This document shows positions 35,779-45,773 of a DNA stretch of 64,000 bases, one piece after another (position 1 is the first letter of the stretch; each line of letters starts with the position of its first letter). Source of the stretch: Streptomyces antimycoticus (lineage in GTDB: Bacteria; Actinomycetota; Actinomycetes; Streptomycetales; Streptomycetaceae); NCBI RefSeq assembly GCF_005405925.1, contig NZ_BJHV01000001.1, positions 10,726,001 to 10,790,000 of the forward strand. The letters are read 5' to 3'. Both the position numbers and the translations under genes were made by a program. A model generated the notes under the pieces. That model was not told the DNA's origin, did no database searches, and was given only the letters and a program-made list of their open reading frames with translations.

Positions 35779-36308
35779 GGGGCGGCGGCAGCCGCCCGGC
35801 GGGGCGAGGGCCGAGGATCGGGGGCGGGATGGTCGATGCGACGAGGGTGCTGCGGGACCTGTTCGGCCAAGCCCCGGGCCCTGACGGGATGCGGGTAGCC
35901 ATGCCTCATTGCCGCCGGGCGGGGAGCCTGTAGGACTCGAACCATCATCGATGCCGGTCAAGCGGTGGGAGTGTATTTGTTGATCAGGCCACCGAGGACG
36001 GGGTGCGCAGGATGGGTGGCGGGGGAGTGGATCGGAGTCGGTTGTTGGTGGGAGCCTGGTGGCAGCTGGTTCCGGGTTCGGTGAGGGTGATGTGCGTTGT
36101 AGTGCGTGCCGTTGGCATGCGGCCAGGGCATGGCGCGGATGGGAGCCTCGTGACCGGCACCAGCATGCTCCAGGCTCTCGGCACCCCCGATCGCGCCCTC
36201 GGTGGCTTCGCCGCGACCACCGGCTTCACCGCCGTAAGTATCGACGCCATCTTCGCTCGTCGGCGCCGACCCGCCCGTACCGGACACCCGCTGGAAGAGA
36301 GCCTGACC
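35779..36308. other. Stretch between IS element B and the otnK-like gene
   Basis: The last part (about 36120-36306, plus) is coding-like: LVTGTSMLQALGTPDRALGG, then FAATTGFTAVSIDAIF, and after a shift VGADPPVPDTRWKRA with a stop two bases before the kinase ATG. It is likely the 3' end of the gene that once preceded the kinase; I cannot name it. The remainder shows nothing. Confidence 0.4.
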
Positions 36309-37487
36309 ATGCCCCTGCGTATCGGCTGTATGCCGACGACTTCACCGGCGGAACCGATGTCGCCGCGGCCTTCCGGCGTGCGGGCCTGCGCACCGCCCTG
36401 GTCTTCGGCCCCCGGACGACACCACCGAGCTGCCCGCCGACTGCGATGCCGCCGTGGTCGCGCTGAAGTCCCGTTCCGTGCCCGTCGAAGAGGCCGTCGC
36501 TGATTCCCTGGCGGCCCAGCGCTGGTTGTGGAACAGGGGCGCGACGCAGATCTACTTCAAGTACTGCTCCACGTTCGACTCCACCGCCAAGGGCAACATC
36601 GGCCCGGCCGCCGATGCCCTCATGGATGCCGTCGGCGGTGCCGTCACCCTTCACTGCCCCGCCTCACCGCCCAACGGCCGTACCGTCTACCAGGGACACC
36701 TGTTCGTCCATGACCAACTGCTCTCCGACTCCCCACTGCGCCACCACCCTCTCAACCCCATGACGGATTCCGCCTTGGTGCGCCTGTTGTGGGCGCAGAC
36801 ACGCCACCGGGTGGCCCTGATCGACTGGGCCACAGCGCGCCGCGGAGCCACGGCCGTCCGCGACGCCCTCATCGCGCATCAGCAGGCCGGCGTCCGGCAC
36901 GTCATCGCCGACGCGCTGACCGGCGACGATCTCGCCGTGCTCGGTGCCGCGGCTCTCGAACTCCCCCTCGTCGCCGGAGCCGCGGACCTGGCCGAAGGCA
37001 TCGGGCACGCCTACCCCGGTGCCGGTCAGGCCACCACCGAGCGGTTACCCCAGGAAGGGCGGGCGGCCGTCCTGGCCGGCAGCTGCTCGGCCCGCACCCT
37101 GGAAGAGATCGCCCGCTTCCATGCCGCCGGGCTGCCCTGGCCCGGTTGGGTGTGGACGAGGCCGCCGCCCAGGTCGAGGGAATGCTGGGCGTGCTGGCCC
37201 TTCGCCTGGTCGAGGGCGGGGTGCGCCGGCTCATCGTCGCGGGCGGCGAGACCTCCGGTGCCGTCACCACCGCCCTTGGCATCCGCGCCGTGCTCGTCGG
37301 AGAAGAAGCCGACCCCGGTGTGCCCTGGACGTACACCACCACGCAGCCCCGCGATCTCGCCCGCTTCGCTCATATCGCTGGACTCGACGCGATCTCCCAC
37401 CTCGTCTGCGACAAGGCCCCGCAGGGCGACCTCGCCGACGTGCTGGCGGCGGCCGGCCTGCGGGTCGTCGTCACCGGCCCCGAGTGA
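36309..37487 (+). pseudogene. Four-carbon acid sugar kinase (OtnK/DUF1537 family), three frameshifts
   Basis: The pieces together span a nearly full-length kinase. The N-terminal part (ADDFTGGTDVAAAFRRAGLR) needs one base inserted near 36331. A second shift is in the C5 run 36409-36413, after which YFKYCSTFDSTAKGNIGPAA follows. A third is near 37140, before VDEAAAQVEGMLGVLALRLV and LIVAGGETSGAVTTALGIRA (nucleotide-binding). OtnK-type enzymes phosphorylate threonate, erythronate or 3-oxo-tetronate in C4 acid catabolism. Three breaks, one outside a homopolymer, make real decay plausible here. Confidence 0.75.
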
Positions 37488-37810
37488 CGACCGCGGCGGA
37501 CCCGGGACACCACGACCCCGCAGAACGAGGTCATCATGTTCCGGGATCCACCGTCGGCCGGTTCGCCTGCCTGACGGCGCACCTCCGCTCGCCCGGAGAG
37601 ACCGGCGCCGCAGTCGTCGAGTAGGGCCCTTTTGCCCACTTCCGCGGACTGGAGAGTGTGGCGGGCGGGTGCCCGGACTCGTGGCCCGGGGCGGGCCGTG
37701 GCCCGGGGCGGGCGGCCGGATGGCCTGGACGGTGGTGTCAGAGGCGGTGTTTGTGGGCGAACACCCCGCTGGCTGCCCGCTGGGAAATACCGGTGACTTT
37801 GAATCTTTCG
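37488..37810. other. Gene-free stretch
   Basis: I see no gene. A short GTGGCCCGGGGCGGGC direct repeat is present around 37680-37712. The sequence leads into the IS4-type remnant. Confidence 0.4.
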
Positions 37811-38076
37811 GTTGTTGAGCGTGGTGTGCCAGGGCCGGGACAGGTGGAGTCGCCAGCAGGCGAGCGGTTGTGGGATCGGTTCGCGCTGGGGTGCTGACTC
37901 AAGGGTTTCTGCCAGAGTCAGCGGACGAGGTGATCGCGGAGTGCGGCCGGGCTGAGCGGTGGCAGTGGTTGCTGCGGGCTTGGCTGGTCGTCTATTTCGT
38001 GCTGGTCATGTGCTTGTTCGTGGGGCAGGGATACGAGGAGGTCGCGCGGCTGCTCACGCATGGCTGGAGCGTATGA
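37811..38076 (+). pseudogene. IS4-family transposase N-terminal fragment
   Basis: The N-terminus of an IS4-type transposase is visible: ERLWDRFALG, then (after one missing G in the G4 run 37888-37891) VLTQGFLPESADEVIAECGR and LVVYFVLVMCLFVGQGYEEV, with a stop after ARLLTHGWSV. The catalytic domain is absent. It is a relic. Confidence 0.6.
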
Positions 38077-38229
38077 GCCGGTAGAAGGGGAAGGCCGCCG
38101 GGCAGGCATGGGGCCGGGTCCACCCGCGGCTGGTGTATGAGGCACGGGGTGTGGGGGTGGAGGTTAGGTGTGGTCGGGTTCGGTCGAGGTGGTTGACACT
38201 TCCGGGGGGTTCGCTGACTATGCGCTGGA

Positions 38230-38243
38230 TGGGAGCGCTCCCA
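38230..38243. promoter_or_regulatory. CebR-type operator (perfect 14-bp palindrome)
   Basis: TGGGAGCGCTCCCA is the exact palindrome known as the CebR box, which controls cellulose and cello-oligosaccharide utilisation in Streptomyces. It lies 57 bp upstream of the GH44 start. CebR repression relieved by cellobiose or cellotriose is expected from known biology. Confidence 0.9.
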
Positions 38244-38299
38244 TCCTTTGTTGTCCTGTCCTGTTGTCGGCACGGTCGTTGAGAAGGAGGTTCGTGCGT

Positions 38300-40726
38300 A
38301 TGACGTCGAGACCGAGGCGCAGGACGTCGAGAGCCGCGCCGGTGGCCGTGGTACTGCTGGTGGCCGCCGCTGGTCTGGCCGGTCCCCACCAGGCGAGCGC
38401 CTTACCGGGGGGAGGAGCGCGGCCCGCCGCCCCCTCCGCCGAACCGGAAGGCCCCGCCCTCAGCGTCGACACCACCACCGGCCGTAAGGCGATCGACCCG
38501 CACATCTACGGGATCAACTTCGCCGACGAGGCACTGGCCAAGGAGCTGCGCCTGCCGGTCCGCCGATGGGGCGGCAACGCCACCACTCGCTACAACTACA
38601 AGCTCGACGCGTACAACGCGGGCGCCGACTGGTACTTCGAGAACCTGTACTACGAGAACGGCACCGCGGACCTGCCGAACGGCTCGGAGGCCGACAAGTT
38701 CGTCGAGCAGAACCGCCGCACCGGCACCGACACCGTGCTGACCGTGCCGATGAGCGGCTGGACGACCGCGGCGCGCAACGCCGCCTGCGGCTTCAGCATC
38801 GCCACATACGGCCCGCAGAAGGCGAACGACGCCCAGTGGCGCCCGGACTGCGGCAACGGTGTGAAGACCGACGGTACGAACGTCACCGGCAACGACCCGG
38901 CCGAGACCAGCGTCCCCGCCGGTCCGGAGTTCACCAAGGGCTGGGTGGAGTATCTGAACCGCACCTACGGCAACGCGGACGACGGCGGCGTGCGTTTCTA
39001 CAACCTCGACAACGAGCCCGACCTGTGGTCGAGCACCCACCGGGACGTCCACCCGGAGGGCACGGGCTACGATGAGATGCGCGACAGCACCTACGCCACC
39101 GCCGCCGCCATCAAGGACGCCGACCCCGGGGCGAAGACCCTCGGCCCGGTCGGCTGGGGTTTCAACTCCCTGGTCTACTCCGGTCTCGACCAGAAGACCT
39201 GCAACGAGAAGGGCGGCGACTGCTGGTCCGACCCGCCCGACCGGGCGGCCCACGGCGGACAGCTGTTCGCCCCCTGGTACCTCCAGCAGATGAAGGCGTA
39301 TGAGCAGACGCACGACCGCCGCATCCTGGACTACTTCGACGAGCACATCTACCCACAGCAGACGGGTGTGTTCAGCGGCAACGTCGACCCGCAGACCCAG
39401 GCCCTGCGGCTGCGCTCCACACGGCAGCTGTGGGACCCCACGTACGTGGACGAGAGCTGGATCAACCAGCCCGTCCAGTTCATCCCGCGCATGCGCTCCC
39501 TGGTCGAGGAGAACTATCCGGGCACCAAGCTCGCCATCACCGAGTACAACTGGGGCGCGCTGGACCACATCAACGGGGCCCTCGCCCAGGCCGATGTGCT
39601 CGGCATCTTCGGACGGGAGGGGCTGGACCTCGCCACCCTGTGGGATCCGCCGGCGTCCACCGAGCCTGGCGCCTTCGCCTTCCGCATGTTCCGCAACTAT
39701 GACGGGGAAGGCGGTTCCTTCGGTGACACCGCGGTCCACGCCGCCAGCGCCGACCAGGACAAGCTCGCGGTCTACGCGGCCCAGCGCAGCGGCGACAAGG
39801 CGCTGACCGTGATCGTCGTCAACAAGACCACCGGTGATCTGACCGCCCCGGTGTCCGTCACCGGCGGTACCGCGCCGGGCGGCGCGGCGCAGGTCTACCG
39901 GTACGGCCAGGACGACGTCACCGCGATCAAGCACCTGGCCGATCAGCCGCTGACCGACGGCGGTTTCACCACCACGTTCCCGGCCTACTCCATCACCGAG
40001 TACGTCCTGCCCGCCGAATCCTCCGAGGCGAAGCCGCCCACCGCGCCCGGCGCCCCGGCCGCCACCGCCGTCGGTTCCGACCGGGCCACCCTCACCTGGG
40101 GCGCGTCCACCGCCGGATCGTCCCCGGTGGCGAGCTACCAGGTGTACTCCGGTGACACCGCGGGAGCCCCGGTCGCCACGGTCGACGCCCCCGCCACGAG
40201 TGCCACCGTCACGGGACTGTCCCCGGCCACCGCCTACACCTTCCGCGTCGTGGCCAAGGACACCGCGGGCCGCAGCTCCCCGCCATCGACGCCGGTCGAG
40301 GTGACCACCGCCGCGGCCCCGGCGGCCACCTGCACGGTCGGCTACGCGGTGGGCAACGACTGGGGCACCGGCTTCACGGCCACCATCACGCTCACCAACA
40401 AGGGCCCCACCCTGGGCGGCTGGCGTCTTGGCTTCTCCTTCACCGGTGACCAGAAGGTGGCAAGCGGCTGGAACGGCACCTGGCGCCAGAACGCCACCGC
40501 GGTCACCGTCGACGACGCGGGCTGGAACGCCACCCTGGCCACCGGCGCCTCCACCACCGTCGGCTTCAACGGCGCCTACACCGGCGGCAACCGGGCGCCA
40601 CGTGACTTCACCCTGAACGGCAAGCCTTGCACCGCCCCCGGCACCGTGGCCGCCGCCCATATCGCGGCCCCGGTCGGCCACGCGCCCGGAGCGGCCGCGG
40701 TGCCGTATCGGATGAGGAGGCGATGA
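38300..40726 (+). CDS. Secreted GH44 endoglucanase/xyloglucanase with FN3 and CBM2
   Basis: This protein of about 808 residues has a signal peptide (ending near HQASALPGG), a GH44 catalytic module with general acid E239 (FYNLDNEPDLW) and nucleophile E415 (LAITEYNWG), and a short beta domain. A fibronectin type III domain follows (about residues 575-670, PPTAPGAPAATAVGSDRATL), then a C-terminal family 2 cellulose-binding module (CTVGYAVGNDWGTGFTATIT) with surface Trp residues. ATG 38300 is nine bases from AAGGAGG; GTG 38294 is possible. It is CebR-box controlled and coupled to the GH53 gene. It likely cuts cellulose or xyloglucan outside the cell. Confidence 0.92.
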   Translation: MTSRPRRRTSRAAPVAVVLLVAAAGLAGPHQASALPGGGARPAAPSAEPEGPALSVDTTTGRKAIDPHIYGINFADEALAKELRLPVRRWGGNATTRYNYKLDAYNAGADWYFENLYYENGTADLPNGSEADKFVEQNRRTGTDTVLTVPMSGWTTAARNAACGFSIATYGPQKANDAQWRPDCGNGVKTDGTNVTGNDPAETSVPAGPEFTKGWVEYLNRTYGNADDGGVRFYNLDNEPDLWSSTHRDVHPEGTGYDEMRDSTYATAAAIKDADPGAKTLGPVGWGFNSLVYSGLDQKTCNEKGGDCWSDPPDRAAHGGQLFAPWYLQQMKAYEQTHDRRILDYFDEHIYPQQTGVFSGNVDPQTQALRLRSTRQLWDPTYVDESWINQPVQFIPRMRSLVEENYPGTKLAITEYNWGALDHINGALAQADVLGIFGREGLDLATLWDPPASTEPGAFAFRMFRNYDGEGGSFGDTAVHAASADQDKLAVYAAQRSGDKALTVIVVNKTTGDLTAPVSVTGGTAPGGAAQVYRYGQDDVTAIKHLADQPLTDGGFTTTFPAYSITEYVLPAESSEAKPPTAPGAPAATAVGSDRATLTWGASTAGSSPVASYQVYSGDTAGAPVATVDAPATSATVTGLSPATAYTFRVVAKDTAGRSSPPSTPVEVTTAAAPAATCTVGYAVGNDWGTGFTATITLTNKGPTLGGWRLGFSFTGDQKVASGWNGTWRQNATAVTVDDAGWNATLATGASTTVGFNGAYTGGNRAPRDFTLNGKPCTAPGTVAAAHIAAPVGHAPGAAAVPYRMRRR

Positions 40727-41853
40727 CCGTGTGCCGGCCCGGACCCGGGCGCATGCGCACGCTCGAGGTCGCCCTGCTCGCCGTGATCGCCCTGGCGGCG
40801 GCCCTGCTCACGGTGCCGGCCAAAGCGTCCGTCGCGAACGCGCTCAGCATGCGCGGCGCCGATGTGTCGACCGCGCAGCGGGCCCTCGACCTCGGCGCCA
40901 CGTACTACGACGCGAACGGCAATGCCGCGGACCCGCTCGACATCCTCAAGGGCGCCGGAGTGAACTACGTCCGCCTGCGGCTTTGGAACAACCCCGCCAG
41001 CGGCTACAACAACAAGGCCAAGGTGCTGGCCTACGCAAGGGCGGTCAAGGCAAAGGGCCTGAAGCTGCTGGTCGACTTCCACTACTCGGACACCTGGGCC
41101 GACCCGGGCAATCAGCGCAAGCCCGCGGCCTGGGCGAGCCATGGCATCGGCGCGTTGCAGACCGACGTCTACAACTACACCTACGACGTCTGCACCAGCC
41201 TCAAGGCCCAGGGCACCGCCCCGGACAGCGTGCAGCTCGGCAATGAGATCAACGTCGGCATGCTGTGGAACGACGGCAAGGTGGTCAACAACGACTTCAC
41301 CAACCTCAGCCTCCTGCTCAAGGCGGGCGCGGACGCCACCAAGGCGTGCAACGGCGGCACCAAGGTGATCATCCACACCGCGAACGCGGACAGCGACGCC
41401 CATGCGCGCTGGTTCTACGACGGGATCAAGGCGAAGGGCGTCAACTGGGACATCACCGGGCTGTCGTACTACTGCATGTGGCACGGCACGCTGTCCACCC
41501 TGTACGACGTCGTCGCCGACATGAGGTCCCGGTACGGCAAGGACGTGGTCATCACCGAGACCGCGTACCCCTTCACCACGGCGAACGCCGACAGCACCAG
41601 CAACTCGGTCACCTCCGGCTGCTCGGGCTATCCACTCACCTGGACGGGTCAGGCCGCCAACTTCACCGACGTACAGAACACCGTCCGCAACGCCGGTGCG
41701 ATCGGTGTCTTCTACTGGGAGCCCACCTGGTACGCGGTCCCGGGCAACGGCTGGGATCCGGCCGACATCAACAACAGCGGGGACGGCTGGGACAACATGG
41801 CCGTCTTCAACTGGACCGGGCGACTGAACCCCGCCATCAGATGGACCGCGTAG
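40723..41853 (+). CDS. Secreted GH53 endo-beta-1,4-galactanase
   Basis: The 376-residue protein has a signal peptide and a GH53 TIM barrel: MRGADVSTAQRALDLGATYY, LKLLVDFHYSDTWADPG, acid/base E175 (LGNEINVGMLW) and nucleophile E279 (VVITETAYPF). It degrades arabinogalactan type I side chains of pectin. ATG 40723 overlaps the GH44 stop by ATGA with GAGGAGGCG just before, so the two are one operon under the CebR box. Confidence 0.92.
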   Translation: MTVCRPGPGRMRTLEVALLAVIALAAALLTVPAKASVANALSMRGADVSTAQRALDLGATYYDANGNAADPLDILKGAGVNYVRLRLWNNPASGYNNKAKVLAYARAVKAKGLKLLVDFHYSDTWADPGNQRKPAAWASHGIGALQTDVYNYTYDVCTSLKAQGTAPDSVQLGNEINVGMLWNDGKVVNNDFTNLSLLLKAGADATKACNGGTKVIIHTANADSDAHARWFYDGIKAKGVNWDITGLSYYCMWHGTLSTLYDVVADMRSRYGKDVVITETAYPFTTANADSTSNSVTSGCSGYPLTWTGQAANFTDVQNTVRNAGAIGVFYWEPTWYAVPGNGWDPADINNSGDGWDNMAVFNWTGRLNPAIRWTA

Positions 41854-42129
41854 CACCGGGCAGGCGACGGACGATCGCACGCATGGTCGATTACCCAGGG
41901 CCTCCACCATTCGCGATGATGGGTGCGCTGCCGCCTGGGCGTTGGGACGTACGCATCGACCGCTTCGACACCGGCGTCTTGTCAGGACGGGCAGGAGCGG
42001 AGATTACCGGCACGGACCGCTCGATCAACATGTCCTCGGGTTGGGTGCGGGCCACGGTCCACGACACGGTACCTGTAGCGCGCCCGCCCTCCCTGGCGTG
42101 GTCCCTCGTTGGCCACCTGAGCGTCTATC
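41854..42129. other. Short intergenic stretch
   Basis: I see no gene or clear terminator. Sequence quality resembles the decayed fragments that follow. Confidence 0.4.
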
Positions 42130-42385
42130 GCGGCGCGCCTGGACGTGCTGCCGCTCCGACTCGCTGATGCCCTCGAGGACGCTGATCAGCATTTTGTGTG
42201 GAGGGTCGCGGAGATCGAACTTCCCGCCCAGTTCGGGCACCCATAGGTGCACCCCGTATGTGGCGAACTTCGGTGCGACCAGGGAGAACTGGTTCCCGGA
42301 CCAACAGCGCCTCCCTTCGCCGACGATGGGGGCATTCCAGTCATGGGCAGGGTCCTTGAGCGAAGCCAACAGTCGCGCCGCCTAC
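42130..42385 (-). pseudogene. Serine recombinase (resolvase-type) internal fragment
   Basis: The reverse strand carries a piece of the catalytic domain of a large serine recombinase: GNQFSLVAPKFATYGVHLWV, PELGGKFDLRDPPHKMLISV and SESERQHVQAR. A stop lies upstream in frame, and the start, catalytic Ser region and DNA-binding domains are missing. It is a phage or ICE relic. Confidence 0.65.
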
Positions 42386-42456
42386 GGTGCCGCCGCCTCG
42401 TCGAAGGAGTCCGCGGCGATGCGCGCCGAGCGCTTATGAGGTTCAGGTGCCAATAC

Positions 42457-42845
42457 CTAGCGAGGTCGCTGGACCCCGTCCATGACCGCCTGTGCCAGCT
42501 TGGCAGGCAAGTCAGGCTCAAGCTGTTCGTTCAACACCAGGACCCGCCAGTGAATCGGTGCGATGAGTAGCTCGATGATGAGTCGAGGATCCGTGTCCTG
42601 GGGTGCTTCTCCGCGATCGATGGCCTGTTCCACAACCTTGGCCGCTGAGGCGATGCGGTCGCGCCAAACCTCGGTTTGCATCTCTGTGACCGCCGGGTCC
42701 TTGGCGGGCCATGACAGCAGTTGCGCGACGGCCAGCCCCAAAGGGGTGGACATGTAGCGGCACAATTCAGTTGCCAGGATGGTCAGGTCCTCGCGCAGCG
42801 AGCCGGAGTCGGGAACCGAGAGATCGGCTTCACTCAGGTCGCCAC
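42457..42845 (-). pseudogene. TetR-family C-terminal fragment
   Basis: The ligand-binding half of a TetR protein (GSLREDLTILATELCRYMST; DPRLIIELLIAPIHWRVLVL; stop at 42457) is joined at about 42845 to DNA that encodes an AMP-ligase tail on the other strand. No HTH is present. It is a deletion or recombination scar. Confidence 0.65.
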
Positions 42846-43428
42846 CGGGACTCGGGTGGCGGGCACCGGGGAAGGCGAGATCTGCCTCGACCTGGCTCAG
42901 CACCCGGTGAACTTCATGCGCGGATACCTGGACGACGAAGCGCGCAATGCCGAGGCCACGCACGGCGGGCTCTATCACACCGGCGATGTCGCGACCGTCG
43001 ACGAACGCGGCTACATCACGTTCGTCGGCCGCACTGACGACGTCTTCAAGGCATCGGACTACAAGATCAGCCCGTTCGAGGTCGAATCAGTCCTCGTCGA
43101 GCACCCCGCGGTCCTGGAGGCGGCGGTCGTGCCGGCTCCGGATTCTGTTCGCCTCGCAGTCCCGAAGGCGTACATCGCGCTCGCCCCGGGCCATGAAGCG
43201 AGCGACGATACGGCGCTCTCCATCCTGCGCTACGCCAGGGAGCACCTCGCCCCGTACCAGCGGGTCCGCCGGATCGAGTTCATCGAGCTGCCAAAGACGA
43301 TCTCGGGGAAGATCCGGCGAGTCGAGCTCCGGATGCGCGAGCTCGAGATCGCTGAGAGCCCGAGGTCATCGAAGCAGGAGTGGTGGGACACGGACTTCCC
43401 GAATCTCAGACGGACTCCACCTTCTTGA
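42846..43428 (+). pseudogene. Acyl-CoA synthetase (AMP-forming) C-terminal fragment
   Basis: The C-terminal third of an acetyl/medium-chain acyl-CoA synthetase is intact in frame: GGLYHTGDVATVDERGYITF, then GRTDDVFKASDYKISPFEVE with the hinge Asp, and LPKTISGKIRRVEL with the catalytic Lys. The AMP-binding core is missing, and the 5' side abuts the tetR fragment head to tail on the opposite strand. It is non-functional. Confidence 0.75.
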
Positions 43429-43489
43429 TCGGGTTGATCAAGGCCATGTGTAGGGTCTGGAGGCCATCGGCGACTACGCCGGCCTCGCC

Positions 43490-43795
43490 CGCCGCTGATT
43501 GCGGGCGCCTTCTGTCCTGGCCGGGCTCGCCAGAGGGTTCGCGAAGGTCACCGTCATCGACTCGCTCCTCGACGGCGACGCACTCTGGCCGGCGATCATC
43601 GTGGCCCTCAGCGCGGTTGTCGGTCTCGTCTACTGCGTACGCTTTGCCGCCGTCCTCTTCCGCGCCGGCGGGCACCGCGTGCCCGGGGAATCCGCCCGTA
43701 CACCCTGGCTGGTGGCCCTCACCCTCACCCTCACCGTTGCCGCGGCCCTCGGGCTGCTGCTCGGGTTCATGCCCCAGCCCGTCCCGTCCACCGTC
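43490..43795 (+). pseudogene. Mrp/NuoN-like antiporter subunit fragment
   Basis: Hydrophobic sequence (GFAKVTVIDSLLDGDALWPA; LVYCVRFAAVLFRAG; TPWLVALTLTLTVAAALGLL) resembles the C-terminal membrane part of a proton-antiporter subunit (MnhD/NuoN type). Upstream residues are in another frame. No complete gene is present. Confidence 0.5.
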
Positions 43796-43800
43796 GGCGG

Positions 43801-44580
43801 TCAGCCGCGCACGTGCAGCCCGAAACCCGTGCGGCCCGGGGGCTCCAGCCCCTCCTTCAGGTGCAGCGAGGGCATCTCGTAATCGCCGAAGTTCTGCGGC
43901 CGGAACGGGATCGGCTCGGTCGACTCCAGGGTGAGCAAGCGCTGCTCCCATGCCTTGGCGATGTCCGGATAGTCCTCGCTGGTCATCCGGGCGGTACCGA
44001 ACACCAGGAACGGCGGCAGTACCTGGATGCCCGGATACCAGAGGATGCCGTGCTGGATCGGGAACAGCAGATCATCGATGGGGCCCTGGATCCCGCGAGG
44101 GGCGTAATGCGGTTCCGGGGCGCCGATGGTCACCGACAGCAAAGCCTTCCTGCCCACGAGGGTGCCTTCTCCGAAGCGATCGCCGAACCTGGCGTCGCTG
44201 TGTTCGCCGACGCCGTACGCAAAGTTGAAGGTGAACACCCTTTCCACCCAGCCTTTGAGAATGGCGGGCATCGTGTACCACCACATCGGGAACTGCATGA
44301 TGATCGTGTCGGCCCACAGCACTTTCTCCTGCTCGGCGAGGATGTCCGAGGCGAGCGTCCCGGCCTTGAAGGCCCGGCCGGAGTCGTGGGCGACGTTCAG
44401 CGGATGTGACGCGCTGGGGCCGAAGTCCGCGGCGTCCACGACCGCCTTCCAGTTCATCGCGTACAGATCGCTGACCCGTACCTCATGCCCGGCGGTCTCC
44501 AGTGTGGATACCGCGTGGTCCTTCAGCGAGCTGTTGAGCGACCTCGGCTCCGGGTGGGCGTAGACGATAAGCGTCTTCAT
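43801..44580 (-). CDS. NAD(P)H quinone oxidoreductase (flavodoxin-like, MdaB/KefF type)
   Basis: The 259-residue flavodoxin-fold protein begins KTLIVYAHPEPRSLNSSLKD. It has the FMN/active-site motif WADTIIMQFPMWWYTMPAIL, then GWVERVFTFNFAYG. It reduces quinones by two electrons with an FAD or FMN cofactor. ATG 44580 follows AAGGAG. It is divergent from an MmyB-like regulator, which is the usual arrangement in streptomycetes. Confidence 0.88.
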   Translation of the reverse strand: MKTLIVYAHPEPRSLNSSLKDHAVSTLETAGHEVRVSDLYAMNWKAVVDAADFGPSASHPLNVAHDSGRAFKAGTLASDILAEQEKVLWADTIIMQFPMWWYTMPAILKGWVERVFTFNFAYGVGEHSDARFGDRFGEGTLVGRKALLSVTIGAPEPHYAPRGIQGPIDDLLFPIQHGILWYPGIQVLPPFLVFGTARMTSEDYPDIAKAWEQRLLTLESTEPIPFRPQNFGDYEMPSLHLKEGLEPPGRTGFGLHVRG

Positions 44581-44717
44581 CGAAACTCCTTCGGATCGGC
44601 TGTGTCCGATCCTGGGCGCTGCGGCGCCCGGCATCCAGGGACACTTCTTCCATCGGACGGGACTTCCTGGTAATAACAGGACCACCCTCCCGGACAGCAA
44701 CGCGCCATACTGGGAGC

Positions 44718-45566
44718 ATGGACGATCTCGCGGGCTTCCTGCGGACCCGGCGCTCCCGGGTCGACCCGGCTGTCATCGGCATCACCACCGACAGCCGCCG
44801 CCGGGTCGAGGGGTTGCGCCGCGAAGAGGTCGCTCACCTGTCCGGAGTCAGCGTCGACTACTACGTACGCCTGGAGCAGGGCCGCGCGACCCAGCCATCC
44901 GAGCAGGTCCTCGACGCGCTCGCCCGCGTCCTCGGCCTCGACGAGACCGAACGCGGGCACCTTTACCGGCTCTCCCGGCAGCGCCGCCGCTGCCCCAAGG
45001 CGCCCAGCGGGCGAGTCCGGCCGGACCTGCTGCGCGTCCTCGCCCTGGTCGCCGACGCACCCGCGATGATCATGAACCACCGCCTGGACGTGCTCGCCGA
45101 GAACCGCCTCGCCGGGCTCCTCTACGGCCGGTCGACGCCGGGTCTGAACATCGCCCGGCACATCTTCCTCGAGGAGACCGAACGCGGCCTTTACGTGGAC
45201 TGGGAGAAATGCACCCTCGATGTGGTCGGGCACCTGCGCCTGGCTGCCGGAAAATATCCCGAGGACCCCCGCCTGGCCTCGCTCATCGGCGAGTTGGCGA
45301 TGGGCAGCGAACGCTTCCGCCGCCTCTGGGCCCGCGCGGACGTGCGCGCCCGCACACACGGACGCAAGACGTACCGGCACCCGCTGGTCGGACTGCTGGA
45401 ACTGCACCAGGAGAACTTCGCGCTAACGGACGAATCAGGCATGGAGCTGCTTGTGCTCTCCGCGGCCCCCGGCAGCCCCGCCGAGGACGGGCTGCGCCTG
45501 CTCGCAAGCCTGGACGCGGAAGGCGATGACGCGCACCCCACAGTGAACACTCAGGTCCGCGAATAA
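44718..45566 (+). CDS. XRE/MmyB-type helix-turn-helix regulator
   Basis: The 282-residue protein has an N-terminal Cro/C1-type HTH (RRVEGLRREEVAHLSGVSVD; YYVRLEQGRATQPS) and a PAS-like MmyB ligand domain (MIMNHRLDVLAENRLAGLLY, then HPLVGLLELHQENFALTDES). It is divergent from the quinone reductase gene. It likely regulates it in response to a fatty-acid- or redox-type ligand. Confidence 0.9.
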   Translation: MDDLAGFLRTRRSRVDPAVIGITTDSRRRVEGLRREEVAHLSGVSVDYYVRLEQGRATQPSEQVLDALARVLGLDETERGHLYRLSRQRRRCPKAPSGRVRPDLLRVLALVADAPAMIMNHRLDVLAENRLAGLLYGRSTPGLNIARHIFLEETERGLYVDWEKCTLDVVGHLRLAAGKYPEDPRLASLIGELAMGSERFRRLWARADVRARTHGRKTYRHPLVGLLELHQENFALTDESGMELLVLSAAPGSPAEDGLRLLASLDAEGDDAHPTVNTQVRE

Positions 45567-45773
45567 CTTCAATCGCTCACCCGCCGCCGAGATCGCCTCA
45601 ACACACTGACGACTTCCCTGAAGCGACGTATCGTCGAGGGCTTGGTCCAGCATGAGGTTGGGTGTGCAGCGGCTCAGGGAACGGGCCCGACGCCCGGCCC
45701 TGCACCAGCAACACCGGGCGAGCCGAAGCCCGCACACCCTTTCTCCACTCGGCAAATCTCCAGGTCACTGCAA

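Noticed and set aside
35930..35950. GGACTCGAACC resembling a tRNA T-arm (reverse strand)
   Set aside because: The flanking bases do not form a T-stem, acceptor stem or anticodon arm, so it is not a tRNA or a recognisable att fragment.
38402..40681. 759-codon antisense frame opposite the GH44 gene
   Set aside because: It is a GC-skew shadow with Gly/Val/Arg-rich composition. The sense strand has clear signal, catalytic and CBM motifs.
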